Numbered from the stretch's first letter, positions 13,656-26,288 are shown. The stretch is DNA of 64,000 bases from Apostichopus japonicus (GCF_037975245.1 NC_092566.1:6450001-6514000); one strand, 5' to 3'. Notes: generated from the sequence alone by a model not told the origin. A program made the numbers and translations.

Positions 13656-13681
<26 letters not shown>

Positions 13682-13735
13682 TGTATGTATGTATGTATGT
13701 ATGTATGTATGTATGTATGTATGTATGTATGTATT
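13656..13735. repeat. ATGT microsatellite
   Basis: About 20 uninterrupted copies of the tetranucleotide GTAT/ATGT. It directly abuts the 3' end of the minus-strand SINE at 13736-13965 and is probably that SINE's simple-sequence tail, expanded. The 95-codon frame through it is an artefact of the repeat. Confidence 0.95.
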
Positions 13736-13965
13736 TTAGATCCTCCTACAAGCAGGAACTCCGGAAGAAGCCATCATTGGCTTATCAAAGCCGCAAGCCG
13801 ACGGAAGTCAGTCTCTTAGATTTATATCTTAACGTCCATGATTATGAACTGTCAATTGTCAACAACTCTGTCACTGGACGACATACATTAATCTTGGAGG
13901 TACTCAAACTCAGGACCTTATGATGGAAAGGCACTGGCGTTAACCACTGAGCTAACACTCCTTTT
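13736..13965 (-). mobile_element. tRNA-derived SINE with ATGT tail
   Basis: Read on the minus strand from about 13965, the sequence starts with a tRNA-like head: a box A resembling TTAGCTCAGTGGTTAACG and, about 35 bases on, a box B-like GAGTTTGAGTACC. A non-tRNA body of about 150 bp follows and ends in the tetranucleotide tract at 13656-13735. Head, body and simple tail are the standard SINE arrangement. The SINE is separate from the two other tRNA-like families at 36318 and 49334. Confidence 0.7.
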
Positions 13966-14417
13966 GATATTGTTATGTACTGAACCAAAGATAATCTCTC
14001 CTTTCCACTCTGTCTCTGTCATTGTACTACTTTCATTTGGCTTGTGACACTCGCAAGGTATCGAACAGATAAAAGTAACAACAACAAAACAAACAACAAC
14101 AAAACAAGTCTGCAGCTTCCTCCTCTCTTCCTTAAACCTACGGTAAAGATTAAGATTACCGATATAACCATTTCATTCTACTCACAGCTTGTGGAGTTGT
14201 GTAGACAGCAAAGTATTCAATTTTAACAGATATGTTCTTAGAAGGTTAATGCTTTAACTGACCTTAAACAATGGAAAGTGATCCAAAAACTTAGGCTAAG
14301 AGAATGTACAGGTTTGTATCTTACAGGAAATGATTACATAATTTGACATCCAAGTCAAAGTTAACTTTTGTTTTCACAATTAATCATTAAATGATGAATC
14401 AGAAAACTGAAAACTCA

Positions 14418-14545
14418 ACCTGTTTAAGTTAAGTCTGGCAAGCTTACACCAGAAATAATAACCAGTTTTAGTAAAGTCCTGCGAACTCACACCAGAAGTA
14501 TTACCCTGTTTACTTAAGTCCGGCGAGCTCACACCAGAAATAAAA
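14418..14545. repeat. Three diverged copies of a ~50-bp unit
   Basis: The phrase 'aagtc(t/c)(g)gc(a/g)a(g/a)ct(t/c)acaccagaa' occurs three times (near 14430, 14475 and 14517), each preceded by a 'ctgttta'-like segment. Confidence 0.6.
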
Positions 14546-14770
14546 ATAAAAACATTACATTATATTAGCTAATATTTAATTAAGAGCTGGCAAGGAAAAG
14601 TGGTAATGTTACATTATTTTTATATCATGCTAAAAATGGTACAATTTGCTAAATAGGAGCATCTATTTGACATGTCAATATTAAACGGCTTGTTCAAAGT
14701 GACAAAGTTGCACCAGATATAGGTTAATGATGACATGATTAAACAATATCGATATACAAATTAACATTCA

Positions 14771-15072
14771 GGTGCATAGCCAGGAATTTGCCAAGGGAGG
14801 GGCGAACCTGTAGGCAAACTATCAGAGCCGTATATATGGCTCTGCAGATTATCCAAGCGTAGCGCCACCATGAGTTGGCGCGAAGTGCACAAGAAAATTT
14901 TGGCCGAAAATGCCTCCCAGATCGCTGGAAACGGCACTTCCCAGGCCTTGTAAGTTGCATCTAAGCATTTTCTATTTTGAAATTACTAGCGATATCATAA
15001 AAACATACAAAAAAAAGTATGCACAAGGGGGAGCGGTCGCCCCCTTTGCCCCCCCTTCCCTTGGCTACGCGC
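14771..15072. mobile_element. MITE family A, copy 1
   Basis: About 300 bp, starting 'gcatagccaggaatttgcc' and ending with the near-complementary '...cccttggctacgcgc'. A second copy with about the same ends and interior lies at 24456-24746 in PAQR3 intron 1. Shared interior landmarks are 'tagcgccaccatgagttggc' and 'tgcctcccagatcgc'. Copy 1 has a short insertion ('agccgtatatatggctc'), itself a small palindrome. No transposase is encoded. Confidence 0.75.
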
Positions 15073-15581
15073 TTGTTAACATTTCACAACCATCAAGGTG
15101 AAAATAATTCCATTGATACAGATTTGCAGACTTTATGGCTTGAAATATGCAGGAATCTTCATTGACTTTGTCAGAGTGACAAGAAAAAGTGACCAAATGT
15201 TAAATGCAGCTTTGAAATCCAATGTGATAGAGCCGGTATAATTGCAAGTTACCGACATGATAAGGAATACATATAAACATTTTACAATATCTCATGTACC
15301 AATGTGACCTGTGAGACAGAATTGCACACTTTACGGGCCTCAGGTAAATGATATTTTGTACACTAAAATTTGCACGCAACACTATGAAATCGGGATATGA
15401 AAGAACGAAATATACATCTGAAGATCAGAAAGAAGTACTCAACTTTGTTTGTGCCGAAAATAAACATATTCAGGAAGAAGGTGAAACAATTTCACCAGTA
15501 CATTGGTTTTTGCATCCACAATTCTTTGTAAGAAATGCATCACTAGCTTCAAATAAACCTAGTGTTATCATAACATTTGCT

Positions 15582-15835
15582 AGCTCATGTGCTGGTTTTA
15601 ACACATAACTCAAGCTCATGTGCTGGCTTTAACACATATCATGTGTAGCTCATATGCTGGTTTTAACACATAACGTGTAGCTCATGTGCTGGCTTTAACA
15701 CATATCATGTGTAGCTCATATGCTGGTTTTAACACATAACGTGTAGCTCATGTGCTTGCTTTAACAAATAACATGTGTAGCTTATGTGCTGGCTTTAACA
15801 CATATCATGTGTAACTCATGTGCTGGTTTTAAAAC
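15582..15835. repeat. Minisatellite, ~33-bp unit, about 8 copies
   Basis: Repeats of 'agctcatgtgctggctttaa' followed by 'cacatatcatgtgt', alternating between two subtypes (ggctttaacacatatcatgtgt and ggttttaacacataacgtgt). Confidence 0.9.
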
Positions 15836-16128
15836 AAACAAACACGCACAGAAGAAACGTCTTCAGTACTGTCACTTGGTAATGGTAGAATACACAAAAA
15901 AGACTTGTAGATTGGCCAACTTATTTGGTTTCTGTGTTTCTTAATCATCTGCAGATAACACAATGAAATACCACGTAAAAGTAGTAATTTAATATAGTAA
16001 AGCTGGTAGTACTAGCGGTAACCTTAGTAACACATCTTTGGTCTGCTACCAATTGAATCATCTTTCTGCCTGCCACTCAAGAAATTTCAAACTAAAAATA
16101 GTTATTGCACGTCTAAACTGCAGATTGA

Positions 16129-16134
16129 TTTATT
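16129..16134 (-). terminator. Candidate PAQR3 polyadenylation signal (AATAAA)
   Basis: On the minus strand AATAAA occurs about 130 bases after the PAQR3 stop codon at 16265..16263, making a short 3' UTR that includes a CT run. It is the first such signal after the stop. A transcript end would be expected near 16105-16115. Confidence 0.45.
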
Positions 16135-16262
16135 GTGACAAAGAGAGAGAGAGAGACTCCCTCCCACAGAACTGACTTTGGTTATTGGAAAAGTTTGCAA
16201 TGAAATCGGAAGCGCTTCACGCTGTACACATCGATGTTGGAAAGTGTTAAGGTCAGATGTCG

Positions 16263-19200
16263 TCACCTGGAGGGCAAAAGGTCACTCATTCGTTCGACGT
16301 TGGTGCATTCGTTTTCCTGCCTGTACTTCATCATGGTTACGCCACAAGAATGCCACCATATAAACGCCAGCACCACCAGGATGTGCCACCACTGATGACT
16401 CGACCCCAGGAAGTCCACTCGACCTGATAATAAAAAAAATCATAAAAAAATCATATAGAGAAGCAAAAATAACAAGATAAGAACACAATCAAAATTTGAC
16501 AGATCAGCAACACAATTTAATAGGTTTGATGCAGACACAAAACCTACCCTACCATCATTATCGATCTATTTGATAGAGATGAACGTCATGTACGACTTCC
16601 TGAAACAGTAATATGTTTACATTTGGTACAAACCATTAAAACTGCAAATGAACATATCTTGAACTTAGTTTAAAATGTAAGAATTGAATGAAAATTTCAA
16701 CACGATGCTTAGATTTCATTACTCGTTTACATGTCAAAATTAATTAAATATCCAATATTGAGTTACCTCTTAAAGGGAAGAATACCCCAACCATCAGCAT
16801 CAGTCATAGGAATGACTGTCATGAACAACTTCACAAAACAGTTAAAGAAAAAATCTATTTCCATTTGGGATAGATCCCATATTTAATGTCTGTTCTCACA
16901 GACTGCAGGAAGACTTGGTCAAATCTCAATGTGACACCATCAAGTCATATGGGCTTGAATGATTTTAAACGACTTTCTTTACTTTCAATGTGTTCACTTT
17001 TAAGGCTCTTTTTCCAGTTTTGTTGATTTTTTCTGGAAGAGATATGCCTTTTTTTTTACAAATGCTGAAAACTTAGGAATTAAGAGTTCATAGTATGGCG
17101 TTATATTGGCAATGGTGTCAGTGTCAACCTGTTTCTCTTTACAGTCACCTTGAAAAAATATGAAAATATGAAAAATAAAAAAAAACAGAAGAAGGTATAA
17201 GCTTTCGACTCCTAGTGGCCCTATGACATTCACACAAATTTGACAAAATGGCAGCCCCATGATATACCATATACACCATATCTCTGAGACGGAGCAAACA
17301 ATTTCTTGAGATATTTGTGGGAGCTGTTTATCACCAAGGTCTCTATCAAGTGAACTAACTAAAGGTGATGATTGGGTGGGTATCTCCTTTAAGGTAAATT
17401 CCACTGGAAGACAAGATGACACTGATATGGAGAAGAAAATAAATTCTATGTGATGACTTGAAAAAAAATCAATCCCCATCTCAATATATTGTCCCATCTC
17501 AAGATACGGTTGATTTATTGTAGGCTATTTGTACTGGTTAACCCTGATATATTTCACCTTGAGTGTATCGTGGTTAATAAATGGTGATGTCATAACAACA
17601 AATGTTAACTTTGCCTAAATTATAATCTTCATGTTGAATTGATTCTTGAAACCTGCTACATTTGGAAAGTTCGCTTTAAAATACGTATTACACAACTGAG
17701 AGGATGCAAAATCACCCTTTATTTTCTCCTTGATGTTGATCTAAAATGTTCAAAGCTATTTTAGCGAGTCACTCACCTGGAAAACACCTCTCTGGACATT
17801 TAGTGGCATAAAATGCCAGAGCTAGAACTCCAAGGAAGTACACAACCACAACTTTTGGAAGGAAAGTCTGTCGGAGAAATAATGAGAAACGTTACACCTA
17901 AAATGGCACAGTAATTGCTTGCTTCATTAATAATTAATGTCAAAGTAAAACAAAAGGATATTAGAGGATGACTGAAGGAAGAAAGTAAATGTTGATACAT
18001 TACAGTCCATGAAAACAAATCCTAGAGGTCCCGGTTGTATTTCCAGTACCATTTTAATTTTTTCTTTTGAGAAAGGTCTCTTTTTAAACATCCTCTTGGC
18101 TCATCTACCATTGTGGGTGGACTAGTTTGTAGTAAGTCTAACGCTGAGACTATAGGGTCCTTTCTTCAGATGGAAGAAATATCATAATAGGATAATAAGA
18201 CCTAGTGACCTCCATTAACACGGTAAATAATGTACTGTAACTATGTCAAGGCAATGCCAATGATGTTGGATACATTAAAAGGGTGCTTTATTTTTTATAT
18301 GAAGCTTGAAAAAAATTTGTGGCTTTTTTAAATGAACAATTTTTACACAACAAGAGAGTAATATTTAGAACTGCACTGAGTAGACGATGCAATCATCATG
18401 TTAGCCTTAAAGGAGCGTTCCAGATATTTAACATATTTGGAAGGTGTGTTATTCTTACAGACTGGAATAGCTAGATAAAACATGTTACAAATGCTGCATG
18501 TTTGTTTGCATGTGATATATCAGCACAACAGTTCGTATCATTTCTAAATTAAAGTAATTCTAGTTTCACATGTGGACTTAAAATATCTAAAGCAACTTAG
18601 CTGGTAATGTAAGATGATGCCACAGAAGGGCAGAATAACAGCTATGAAGGTTGCTGACAATGTCAAAGGTCAGCCATTAACCTGCAGCACAGGCAGTTGT
18701 CAGTCACACCTTAGAACATAATGTTTGTCATTATCTGCATTCTAAAATGCCATTAACCTGCCATTTACCTGCCATTAACCTGCCATAAAGGTCAGCCATT
18801 AACCTGCAGCAAAGGCAGTTGTCAGTCACACCTTAGAACATAATGTTTGTCATTATCTGCATTCTAAAATGCCATTAACCTGCAGTTAACCTGCCATTAA
18901 GGTCAGCTATTAACTTGCAGCAAGGCAGTTGTTAGTGACACCTTAGAACATCATGTGTGTCCTTATCTGTGATATAAAAAGGTCCACTAAGGCCACCATG
19001 TTGTATTGAGCTAAACAAATTCCTACCAGCTTGGCTAGGTTTTTTATCCTGTAAGTGACAAATGATGAGAAAATCATACTTTACAGCCTTAAATTCAAAG
19101 CCAACCAAAGGCTCAGTATTTCATACATGACGTACATAGTTACCTGTCATCCTCATGTCACCTCTTGCCAATAAATAGGTTATTTTTCATATGAAAGCAG

Positions 19201-22200
19201 CAAAAACTGTGGCTAATTGATGTTTTATTCTCCTCAAAATTGGGATTTGAGTAAAAAAACTTGCTATGATGACTGGCAGACAGGTAACATTCAGTACATT
19301 ATCAAACATAGTTACTACCTATATTATATCACCACCAATGCCACCCATATAAAAAATAAAAAAATAAATAACAACTCATCAAACACAAATTTTTTCATGA
19401 CAGTCAGCCAAATAAAAATTGTTTGTATTCCATTCACTAAACGACGGGGCTTAAACATGCACTAAACAATGCCAACTTTGACATTTTAACACATTCACAA
19501 GGCAGGTATCCGCTGGCATTCACCCCCCCACTCCCCCACCTCCCCCCACCCAACCTAATCAATAATCTCACCTGCACGATCTGTGTTTGCATTCCTCCAT
19601 TGAGATAGACCCAATGTAACACTGGAAAGACACCATAGGCCACTAAAGTACAGAACAGAAGCAGCCTTCTCATGGCCCACCGAGCTGACAAGAATCTCTG
19701 GTGGGTTTGGATCACAAAGGTGATCAATATTAATATGCATGCAATTGTGAGGTAAATCCTTCTCCAATGCTGCAAAGAAAAAACGAATAAAGAAGAGATT
19801 AACCAACCCAGCACATAATTTATTCCTGGAAAGCAGTTATTTTTAAAAGACTTCAGGGTGGCCAACGAGTTATAACTTACATTTCATATCCAATTTCTAT
19901 CCAATTTATAAAGTTTGCTCATTTTGAACTTTTTTTTTATCTTTGGACATTTTGGACCATTTCAGATGGGAAAATCATAGATTTCTAGTGATACGACAAT
20001 TTCAACTTCCTTTAGCAAGCCCGGGAGTGAACCCACAATCTCCCAGACACTATGGTGTTTTATTGCTTTTAATGCTACTGCCATTATTAACTCACCAACC
20101 ATAACAATATAGTGTTATTATTCTTTCACCTCCACCAATTTTAAGTATGTTCTTGTACTCAGCAAGTATGAACTTCAACAAAGAGGTACTCTTTGAGTTA
20201 TAATCCTGTTTGTCAGGTCTTCAGACTTTGACCTCTGATGACCTCAAATGAAATTTGACTTTCACAGAAAAAAATTGGGTTCTTGTACTCACTAAGCCGG
20301 ATCACACATACCAAGCATGAATTTAATCTACCCCAACCTTTTTGAGTTACCATGTTTACAAGCAGGTGAAATTACACACACACACACACCCATCACCATT
20401 GCATGCATTACTTTTGCCTTTAGCAGGGTAAAAAACCAAATATGTAGGATGAAAGGCACGACTAAATAAAGGACACTCCCTCAAGTCCCTCATCACTCCA
20501 GTGTTCTTAATCAGAAATGAGCACCGTAACTGATTCTGTGGCTACAGAAAAGACTAAAATATTATGCAAACATTGTAGTGATTCACAAAACCTGCTCTTT
20601 CCCATTCATTGAATAAAAATGTTGGGGAAGGGGGAGAGGGGAGTGTGGACATGGTGGTCAATCCAGACACTCGTCATAAAGGAAAACATATAGCATGATT
20701 AGTATTATTTTTATCACATTTCTTCTTGAAATAAAAAAATAAAATAAAAAATAGAGCACAAACTTACATCAAAACAGAAGTATGCATAGTATATCCCTGG
20801 AAAGTAACAGCCTAATAAACCAATACATATTCCAGCCAGGTCTAGGGCCAGCCAAGATTTACAGACTTCCTCATTTTGTGCACAGAAGAGATGGTAACCT
20901 GCAGAGCACATCATACAAAACTGAAAGAAAAACGAAAATAAGAACATAAAAATCGAAGAAAGACATTAGCAACAAATTGCAATTATTCATCAGATACAAC
21001 ATGCAGTTATTACAATTTGACAAAGCAGCTACTGTTCTGTTAGAATCAATACCTTCTACCTCTAGTGCAACAAAGTTCCCCATATTTGTACAGATACTTA
21101 AAGGCATTGAAGACTCGCCCAAAACCGTGTGCGGCCATCTGAAAAAGTTAACTTTCTGTTGCTTGCAAGTGACGTTTTGTCTGTGTCGCTACAAAAAGCA
21201 GACAGTAACGAAACGTGATACCTTAATTGTTATCTTTAGCTGGACCTGAGATGTCCATCGCTGTATCGTTTGTACAATGTGCTGTGGGTATTGACCGCAG
21301 CTGTATGTACTGACTGTACACTAGTGTCTAATTACCGACGGTAGCAAGCTGTGTGTGTATTTTCTGGGATTGATGGTAGTGTCTAACACTTCTGTTACAC
21401 CTCATTTGAAACTAGGTCAAATTACCGGCATTAGAGGTTTCTTTTTTTTCCCTTTAATAGAGACTGTACATCACAGGTGGGGTCAAAGAATCAAATACTC
21501 TACCATAGCACAAAATGATAGCCAGATGCTAACTCCTTTTCTTAAATTCCTCAAACAATTTGATGAGAATGCCGCTTTTGATATATACCAACATGAACCT
21601 ACTGACTCTATACTGATATATTTGCGACGTATTCAAAACCAAATAGTGTAGACTGTATAAAACTAACAGCCTAACTATATATAACTATCAGCCTAACTAT
21701 ATGGAACTAACAGAACTAACTGTTTAGAACTTAAAGCCAGACCTACAGAATTCTGCTGACATTTTTGACTTACAATAATATTCCTAACAATAAGACATTT
21801 GATTACTCTTTTAGAAGACTATTTATGAGGTTATACAACAGGGGGCCCTCAATGACTACATAATTTCCATCTTAAACTTATGTTATGTTCCTTTCCACAA
21901 TACAGTACTTACAGTAAATTAGGCAGGTATTATTTCATATGATCACTTTACATTAATTATTAATTAAATAAATATGACAATGTGACAACCAACCTGAAAG
22001 CATGTGAGGCAGAGTGTATAGACGATATAATCCCAGAAGGTAGCATCGTATGATGGTAGCAATATCAGGTTATCATAAACTCCAAGTAGCAGGAAGATCA
22101 AAAAACCAATTAGATGAGTCCAAATGTTCACTGATTCATTGGACCAGTAAAACAAACTGTAATACAATCAAAGAGAATATCAAAAGTTGGAAACTTGAAA

Positions 22201-24950
22201 TTACATAAATGAACAATTGTCGATAGCAGTACTGGAAAGCTAATCTGCATAAACAAAAACTTACATTGCTAGGCTAGGCTACAATCTTTCCTCTTTCATG
22301 AGTGAGCTATAATATCAGGGACAATAACACCAACCACATTTTTCTTTGGGAATTGAAATGATTATATAAATTCCAAATCACCCAACTGCATGACAACTTT
22401 GACAAGATGTCACTTTACATAATTAGTTAATCAATTGTCTTCAATTAACTATACATAAATTATGTTCATGTTTTAAATGTTAAAATTACAAATACCACAT
22501 GGATAGATTATGAATGATGAGATAAAAGAAAAGTGTCTTCAATTGATTTCGAAACAAAATTATCAATTATGAATAAACAGCAATACAGTAGTACAATCTT
22601 CAAGTTGTGAGTAAGAACCAATGTGTTTGTTTTATTTTTCTGTGTATTGCATTTTCTCCTTTTAAATCGTGAATTTTGTTATCCTTTTAATTGCCTTGTG
22701 GTCATCCACAGCGGAAAAGTTCTTCAAACAAAATGAAGTAATATTAATGCACTGTACACAGAACTCTATTGAAGTTATTATACTGCACCTGTTCCCCCTT
22801 GATTTGTCTGAGATGACAAATAAAAAATTGCATCAAGTTCTAATGAATCTGGCATCAGTTTCTTAAGCTTTTCAGTTCTTAACATTAGTTTCTTAAGATT
22901 ACAACTGACAACTTACAGTTTTCACACAGCTTTAGTGCTGTGCCGTTTACACGTTTAAACGTGTAAACGAACGAAACATCGTTTAAACGTTTAATAAAAC
23001 CTTATGAATGTTTAAACGAAAATGATATCAACTGAAAATTAAATTATTGGCAAAAATCGCGTATCAATTCCCGTGTTTATTTTGTCTACTACGCGAAATA
23101 AACTTGAACGCTGTTATCCTTTTGTGAAAACTTCCTGATTCGCGGCACAAGTGTACTTTATATCGAGCCGACAGCGGCGGCGCAGATAATCCAGTCAATG
23201 CATGTTCGATCGAAATGATTACAATCCCTGTCCATCACTTTGAACTCCCTGACCAGACAATACCGGGTCGAATACTCGACTTGGTAATAGTTGTTCAAAT
23301 ACATGATCAAAGGAAATGTATCGATTGGAGATCGTAAAAAAACTCTGAAAATCAGTAGAAAAATTACAAATTTTACGAAAGATCCAGCAAACCACTTTCG
23401 AAAAATTCACGCGAAACTGGCAAATCGTGCTAAATGCAACTAATGTCATGTATACAAGGCTCTAGTACACCCATTTATGAATAAACCGTAAGACCACATC
23501 TAGTGTTAAGCGGGGGGGGGGGGGGGGAAGAAAGTATTTTCTAGAATTTCCAAAAATATGGAAAAAATAATATCCTACCACAGTTAAGTGCATAGCAAAT
23601 AGCCTAACCACCTCGTCTGTTACGGATCTCACGTAACTACAAAAACACAACCAATTGTATTTTGCGAACTTTACGTTTTCTACAAGAACATGGAAATAAT
23701 GTTAAGCATTAGTTAATCATGCCGTGTGGCCTAAAACATATTTTATTACAAGGTTTACTTTCATAAAGATGACCATAGCTTGATATCTTGGCTGCGTGTA
23801 TCAACTGTGCCTCGTGTATCATGGGGAATACTCTATGAAACGTTTCTTGGAAACGTGCCAAATATGTTAACAAACAGGTGTTCGGGGATGAGCGCGCAGT
23901 TGTTTGGCAAGATATATGGGAAAATTCTGAGCACATATACAGTATCCTACCGTAGTATTTAAGTTAGGTTAAACCGTACTGCAGTTGTAATCTGATGTAC
24001 GTTTAGTGCGTGCTATTCATTGTTAGGCGTTCTAGAAATGGGGCTTTGCCGAACTTTTTTGTTTCATAATATCGGAGGTTCTGTAAGTTAAACTTTTTAA
24101 AGATTGTAAAACAGATAAATCTCTTTTCATTTTATAACAAAATACAGCTACTCTAACTTGTCATTTAAAAATTTTCATCTGCTTCGTGACAATTTAAATT
24201 CAAAAAGTTGTCAGTATTTTGCATCCTCAACGGCGAATTTTTTTATCGCCAGACACGCAAAAAATTCCTTTTCCTTTTCCGGGGTCTTCGCCCCACCAGG
24301 GCCCTAGTGCGGTCCCCTGGACCCCACGCCTTTATACTCGGCGTTTTCTCGCGATATTCGCGAACGTTTAAACTTTTAAACGAACGAAAAATCGGCCGTT
24401 TAAACGTTTAGGTCTTTAAACGAAAACTCACAGCCCTACACAGCTTCCCAAGAAAGCCGCGTAGCCAGGAATTTGCCAAGGGAGGGGCGAAACTGTAGAT
24501 TCTGCATTGCAAACTATCTAAGTGTAGCGCCACCATGAGTTGGCGCGAAGCGTACAAGAAAATTTTGGCTGTAAATGCCTCCCAGATCGCCGGAAATGGC
24601 ACTTCCTATGCCTTGTTAGTTGCATCTTAGCATTTTCTCTTTTGAAAATACTAGCGATATCATAAAAACCTTAAAAAAAATTGTAAAAAATATGCTCAAG
24701 GGGGGCGGCTGCCCCCTTCGCCCCCCCCCCCTTGGCTACGCGGCACATCGTTAAACCCATAGGAAGATATCATGCAACTTAACCATCATTAAGACACTTA
24801 CCTTTGTATACATTGCCCGGATGATAACGAAACTCGGTATCCTGACTGGATAAACTGGTTACCTTGAAGGAAATGTGGTACCTCTGCATAGGAAAATAAG
24901 TCTATGCCTTTATGCTTGACAGCATTGTTCTCATTGTCGTAGGAATCCAT
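16263..24950 (-). CDS. PAQR3: PAQR3, progestin and adipoQ receptor family member 3
   Basis: Complete six-exon gene: 24950..24802, 22156..21994, 20920..20768, 19769..19572, 17867..17777 and 16423..16263. The lengths total 915 nt, giving 304 residues and a TGA; human PAQR3 has about 311. Every junction has GT/AG and keeps the frame. Family landmarks are SNESVNIWTHLIGF, CFQFCMMCSAGYHLF, WLALDLAGICIGLLGCY, LHWVYLNGG and SSHQWWHILVVLAFIWWH. Putative zinc ligands are H114 (in S110-x-x-x-H), H261 and H265 (HxxxH), with the conserved D131; all are intact. PAQR3 is known from mammals as a seven-pass Golgi protein that tethers Raf kinase (RKTG); the PAQR fold belongs to the CREST hydrolase-like superfamily. 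The ATG is the first in its exon, which has a good acceptor at 24979-24980, so a non-coding exon lies upstream. Introns carry several transposons but none touches an exon. Confidence 0.95.
18610..18960. repeat. Tandem repeat in PAQR3 intron 4
   Basis: About two and a half copies of a roughly 120-bp unit containing 'ggtcagccattaacctgcag', 'ggcagttgtcagtcacacctt' and 'attatctgcattctaaaatg', with nested short repeats of 'gccattaacct'. The third copy is diverged. Confidence 0.85.
20190..20365. repeat. Copy of the TGACCT-rich dispersed repeat in PAQR3 intron 3
   Basis: Shares 'ttcttgtactcactaagccgg', 'tcagactttgacctctgatg' and 'gttaccatgtttacaagcagg' with the family seen at 1130-2620. It is followed by a short CA run. 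Confidence 0.55.
21098..21457. mobile_element. MITE family B (TTAA target), copy 1
   Basis: Begins at TTAA with 'aggcattgaagactcgccc' and ends 'ccctttaa' at 21457. It is collinear with 25724-26088 over the whole length, sharing 'gtgcggccatctgaaaaag', 'ttgcttgcaagtgacgtttt' and 'ctagtgtctaattaccgac'. The right inverted end is damaged here but intact in copy 2. Flanking TTAA is the target of piggyBac-like elements. It lies in PAQR3 intron 2. Confidence 0.75.
22933..24438. mobile_element. Non-autonomous hAT-like element in PAQR3 intron 1
   Basis: Flanked by a perfect 8-bp duplication, CACAGCTT, at 22925-22932 and 24439-24446. The ends are inverted (TAGTGCTGTG... and ...CTCACAGCCCTA), followed on both sides by clusters of 'gtttaaacg' words (22950-23020 and 24363-24424). 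An 8-bp target duplication and TAG(G/T)GCTGTG ends are characteristic of hAT elements. The 1.5-kb interior has no transposase-like frame, so it would need one supplied in trans. Confidence 0.85.
24456..24746. mobile_element. MITE family A, copy 2
   Basis: Starts 'gccgcgtagccaggaatttg' and ends 'cccttggctacgcggc', giving a perfect 12-bp inverted end (GCCGCGTAGCCA). The interior matches 14771-15072. It sits 9 bp beyond the hAT element's right target duplication, only about 55 bp from the donor site of PAQR3 exon 1. Confidence 0.8.
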
Positions 24951-25723
24951 TTTTTACCAGATATTTATCTAACTCTACCTGTCAACAGAGAAATGAAAAA
25001 GAATAGACATGAATGAATATTTGTTATCTTATACTTCATTTGCAAGAGGGTACACAATGGTCCAGGTTGTGAAAAATGTCCATCAGACAACCAGGCTTTA
25101 CAGTTTGGTTATATCGGAACAGTAAATTTGGTTGTCCAGCAAAAGAAATGAAAAAAAGAACAATGACCAATATGTACCATGCAGGAGAGATGTGTGGTTG
25201 AAGAATAGAAACACCAACTTTGGGAGTGATACTTATTTATCATATTACATGTTACAATGCAATCCGAATTTAATGCAAATACCTCAGCAGTTTTTGTTTT
25301 CTCTGTTGATTTGCTGAACTGAAATTTGATCACAAACCAGTGGCTCAAGAGTTGACATTTTCTGGTGACTTGATATATAACAATTCCATTTCAACATTCT
25401 GTGATCAAATCCTCCCTCCCCCCTTCCAAACAGACAGGTATAACAAAGTTAATAATGTATTAGAGTAGTACTTTGTTTTGAGAAACACCTTATCATGGCT
25501 ACAATTCTCTACAGTAGTACTAGTAAGCATGACCATGGATAAATTTGCTGGATATTCAACCCAGAGTATCACACATAGGCCTAGGCCTACTTCTGTGAAT
25601 TCTTTTCACAGTAGCCTTAGCAAATATCTTCATTTTAAGGTTATTAAATACTTCTTTGAGGAAAATCCCTAATTGGAATAACCTGACCTTTGAAATCTCA
25701 AGATAAAATATTTCAAGCTAGGC

Positions 25724-26088
25724 TTAAGAGCATTGAAGACTCGCCCCAAACCGGGTGCGGCCATCTGAAAAAGATAACTTTCCATTGCTTGCAAGTGACG
25801 TTTTGTTCGTGTCGCTACAAAATGCAGACTGTAATACGTGATACCTTGAAATCTTTTATCTAGACCTGAGATCCATCGCTGCTATTATATGTACACTGTG
25901 TTGTGGGTATTGACCGTAGCTGCATGTACTGACTGTGCACTAGTGTCTAATTACCGACGGTAGCAAGCTGTGTGTGTATTTTCTGGGATCGATGGTGGTG
26001 TCTAACACTACTGTTACACCTCATTCGAAACTAGGTCAGATTACCGGCATGAGAGGTTTCTTTTTGCGCGAGTCTTCACACCCTTTAA
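25724..26088. mobile_element. MITE family B (TTAA target), copy 2
   Basis: Flanked by TTAA at 25724-25727 and 26085-26088. The left end 'gcattgaagactcgcccc' and right end 'gcgcgagtcttcacaccct' are inverted repeats. It is the better preserved of two copies (see 21098-21457). No coding capacity. Confidence 0.8.
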
Positions 26089-26204
26089 TTATGGCAATCA
26101 AAACTAATTTAGAATGCGTACCATTCGACTACCCGACAGGCTAAAAGAGGGCGCTCTTTTTGATGGGTTGAGCGTTGTTAAATGGGGCTAGACATTTTGG
26201 GGGA

Positions 26205-26288
26205 CTAACCCTAATTCCTAACCCTATTCCCTACTTCCTAACCCTAATTCCTAAGTTCCCTAACCCTACTTCCTAACCCTATTCCCTA
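26205..26288. repeat. Degenerate CCCTAA-like tandem repeat
   Basis: Contains about eight blocks of 'cctaaccctaattc', 'ccctattccctacttcc' and similar, reminiscent of the CCCTAA/TTAGGG telomere word but interrupted. It could be an interstitial telomere-like tract or a simple minisatellite that happens to resemble one. Confidence 0.6.

Noticed and set aside
15348-15608. 86-codon plus-strand frame with fairly protein-like composition
   Set aside because: No domain is recognised, no splice partners were found, and its end runs into a minisatellite. It could be a fragment of an old mobile element, but I cannot support that.
17000-17497. 165-codon minus-strand open frame
   Set aside because: It lies in PAQR3 intron 5 (17776..16424), has no recognisable domain and is broken into low-complexity hydrophobic and poly-lysine stretches; length alone is not support.
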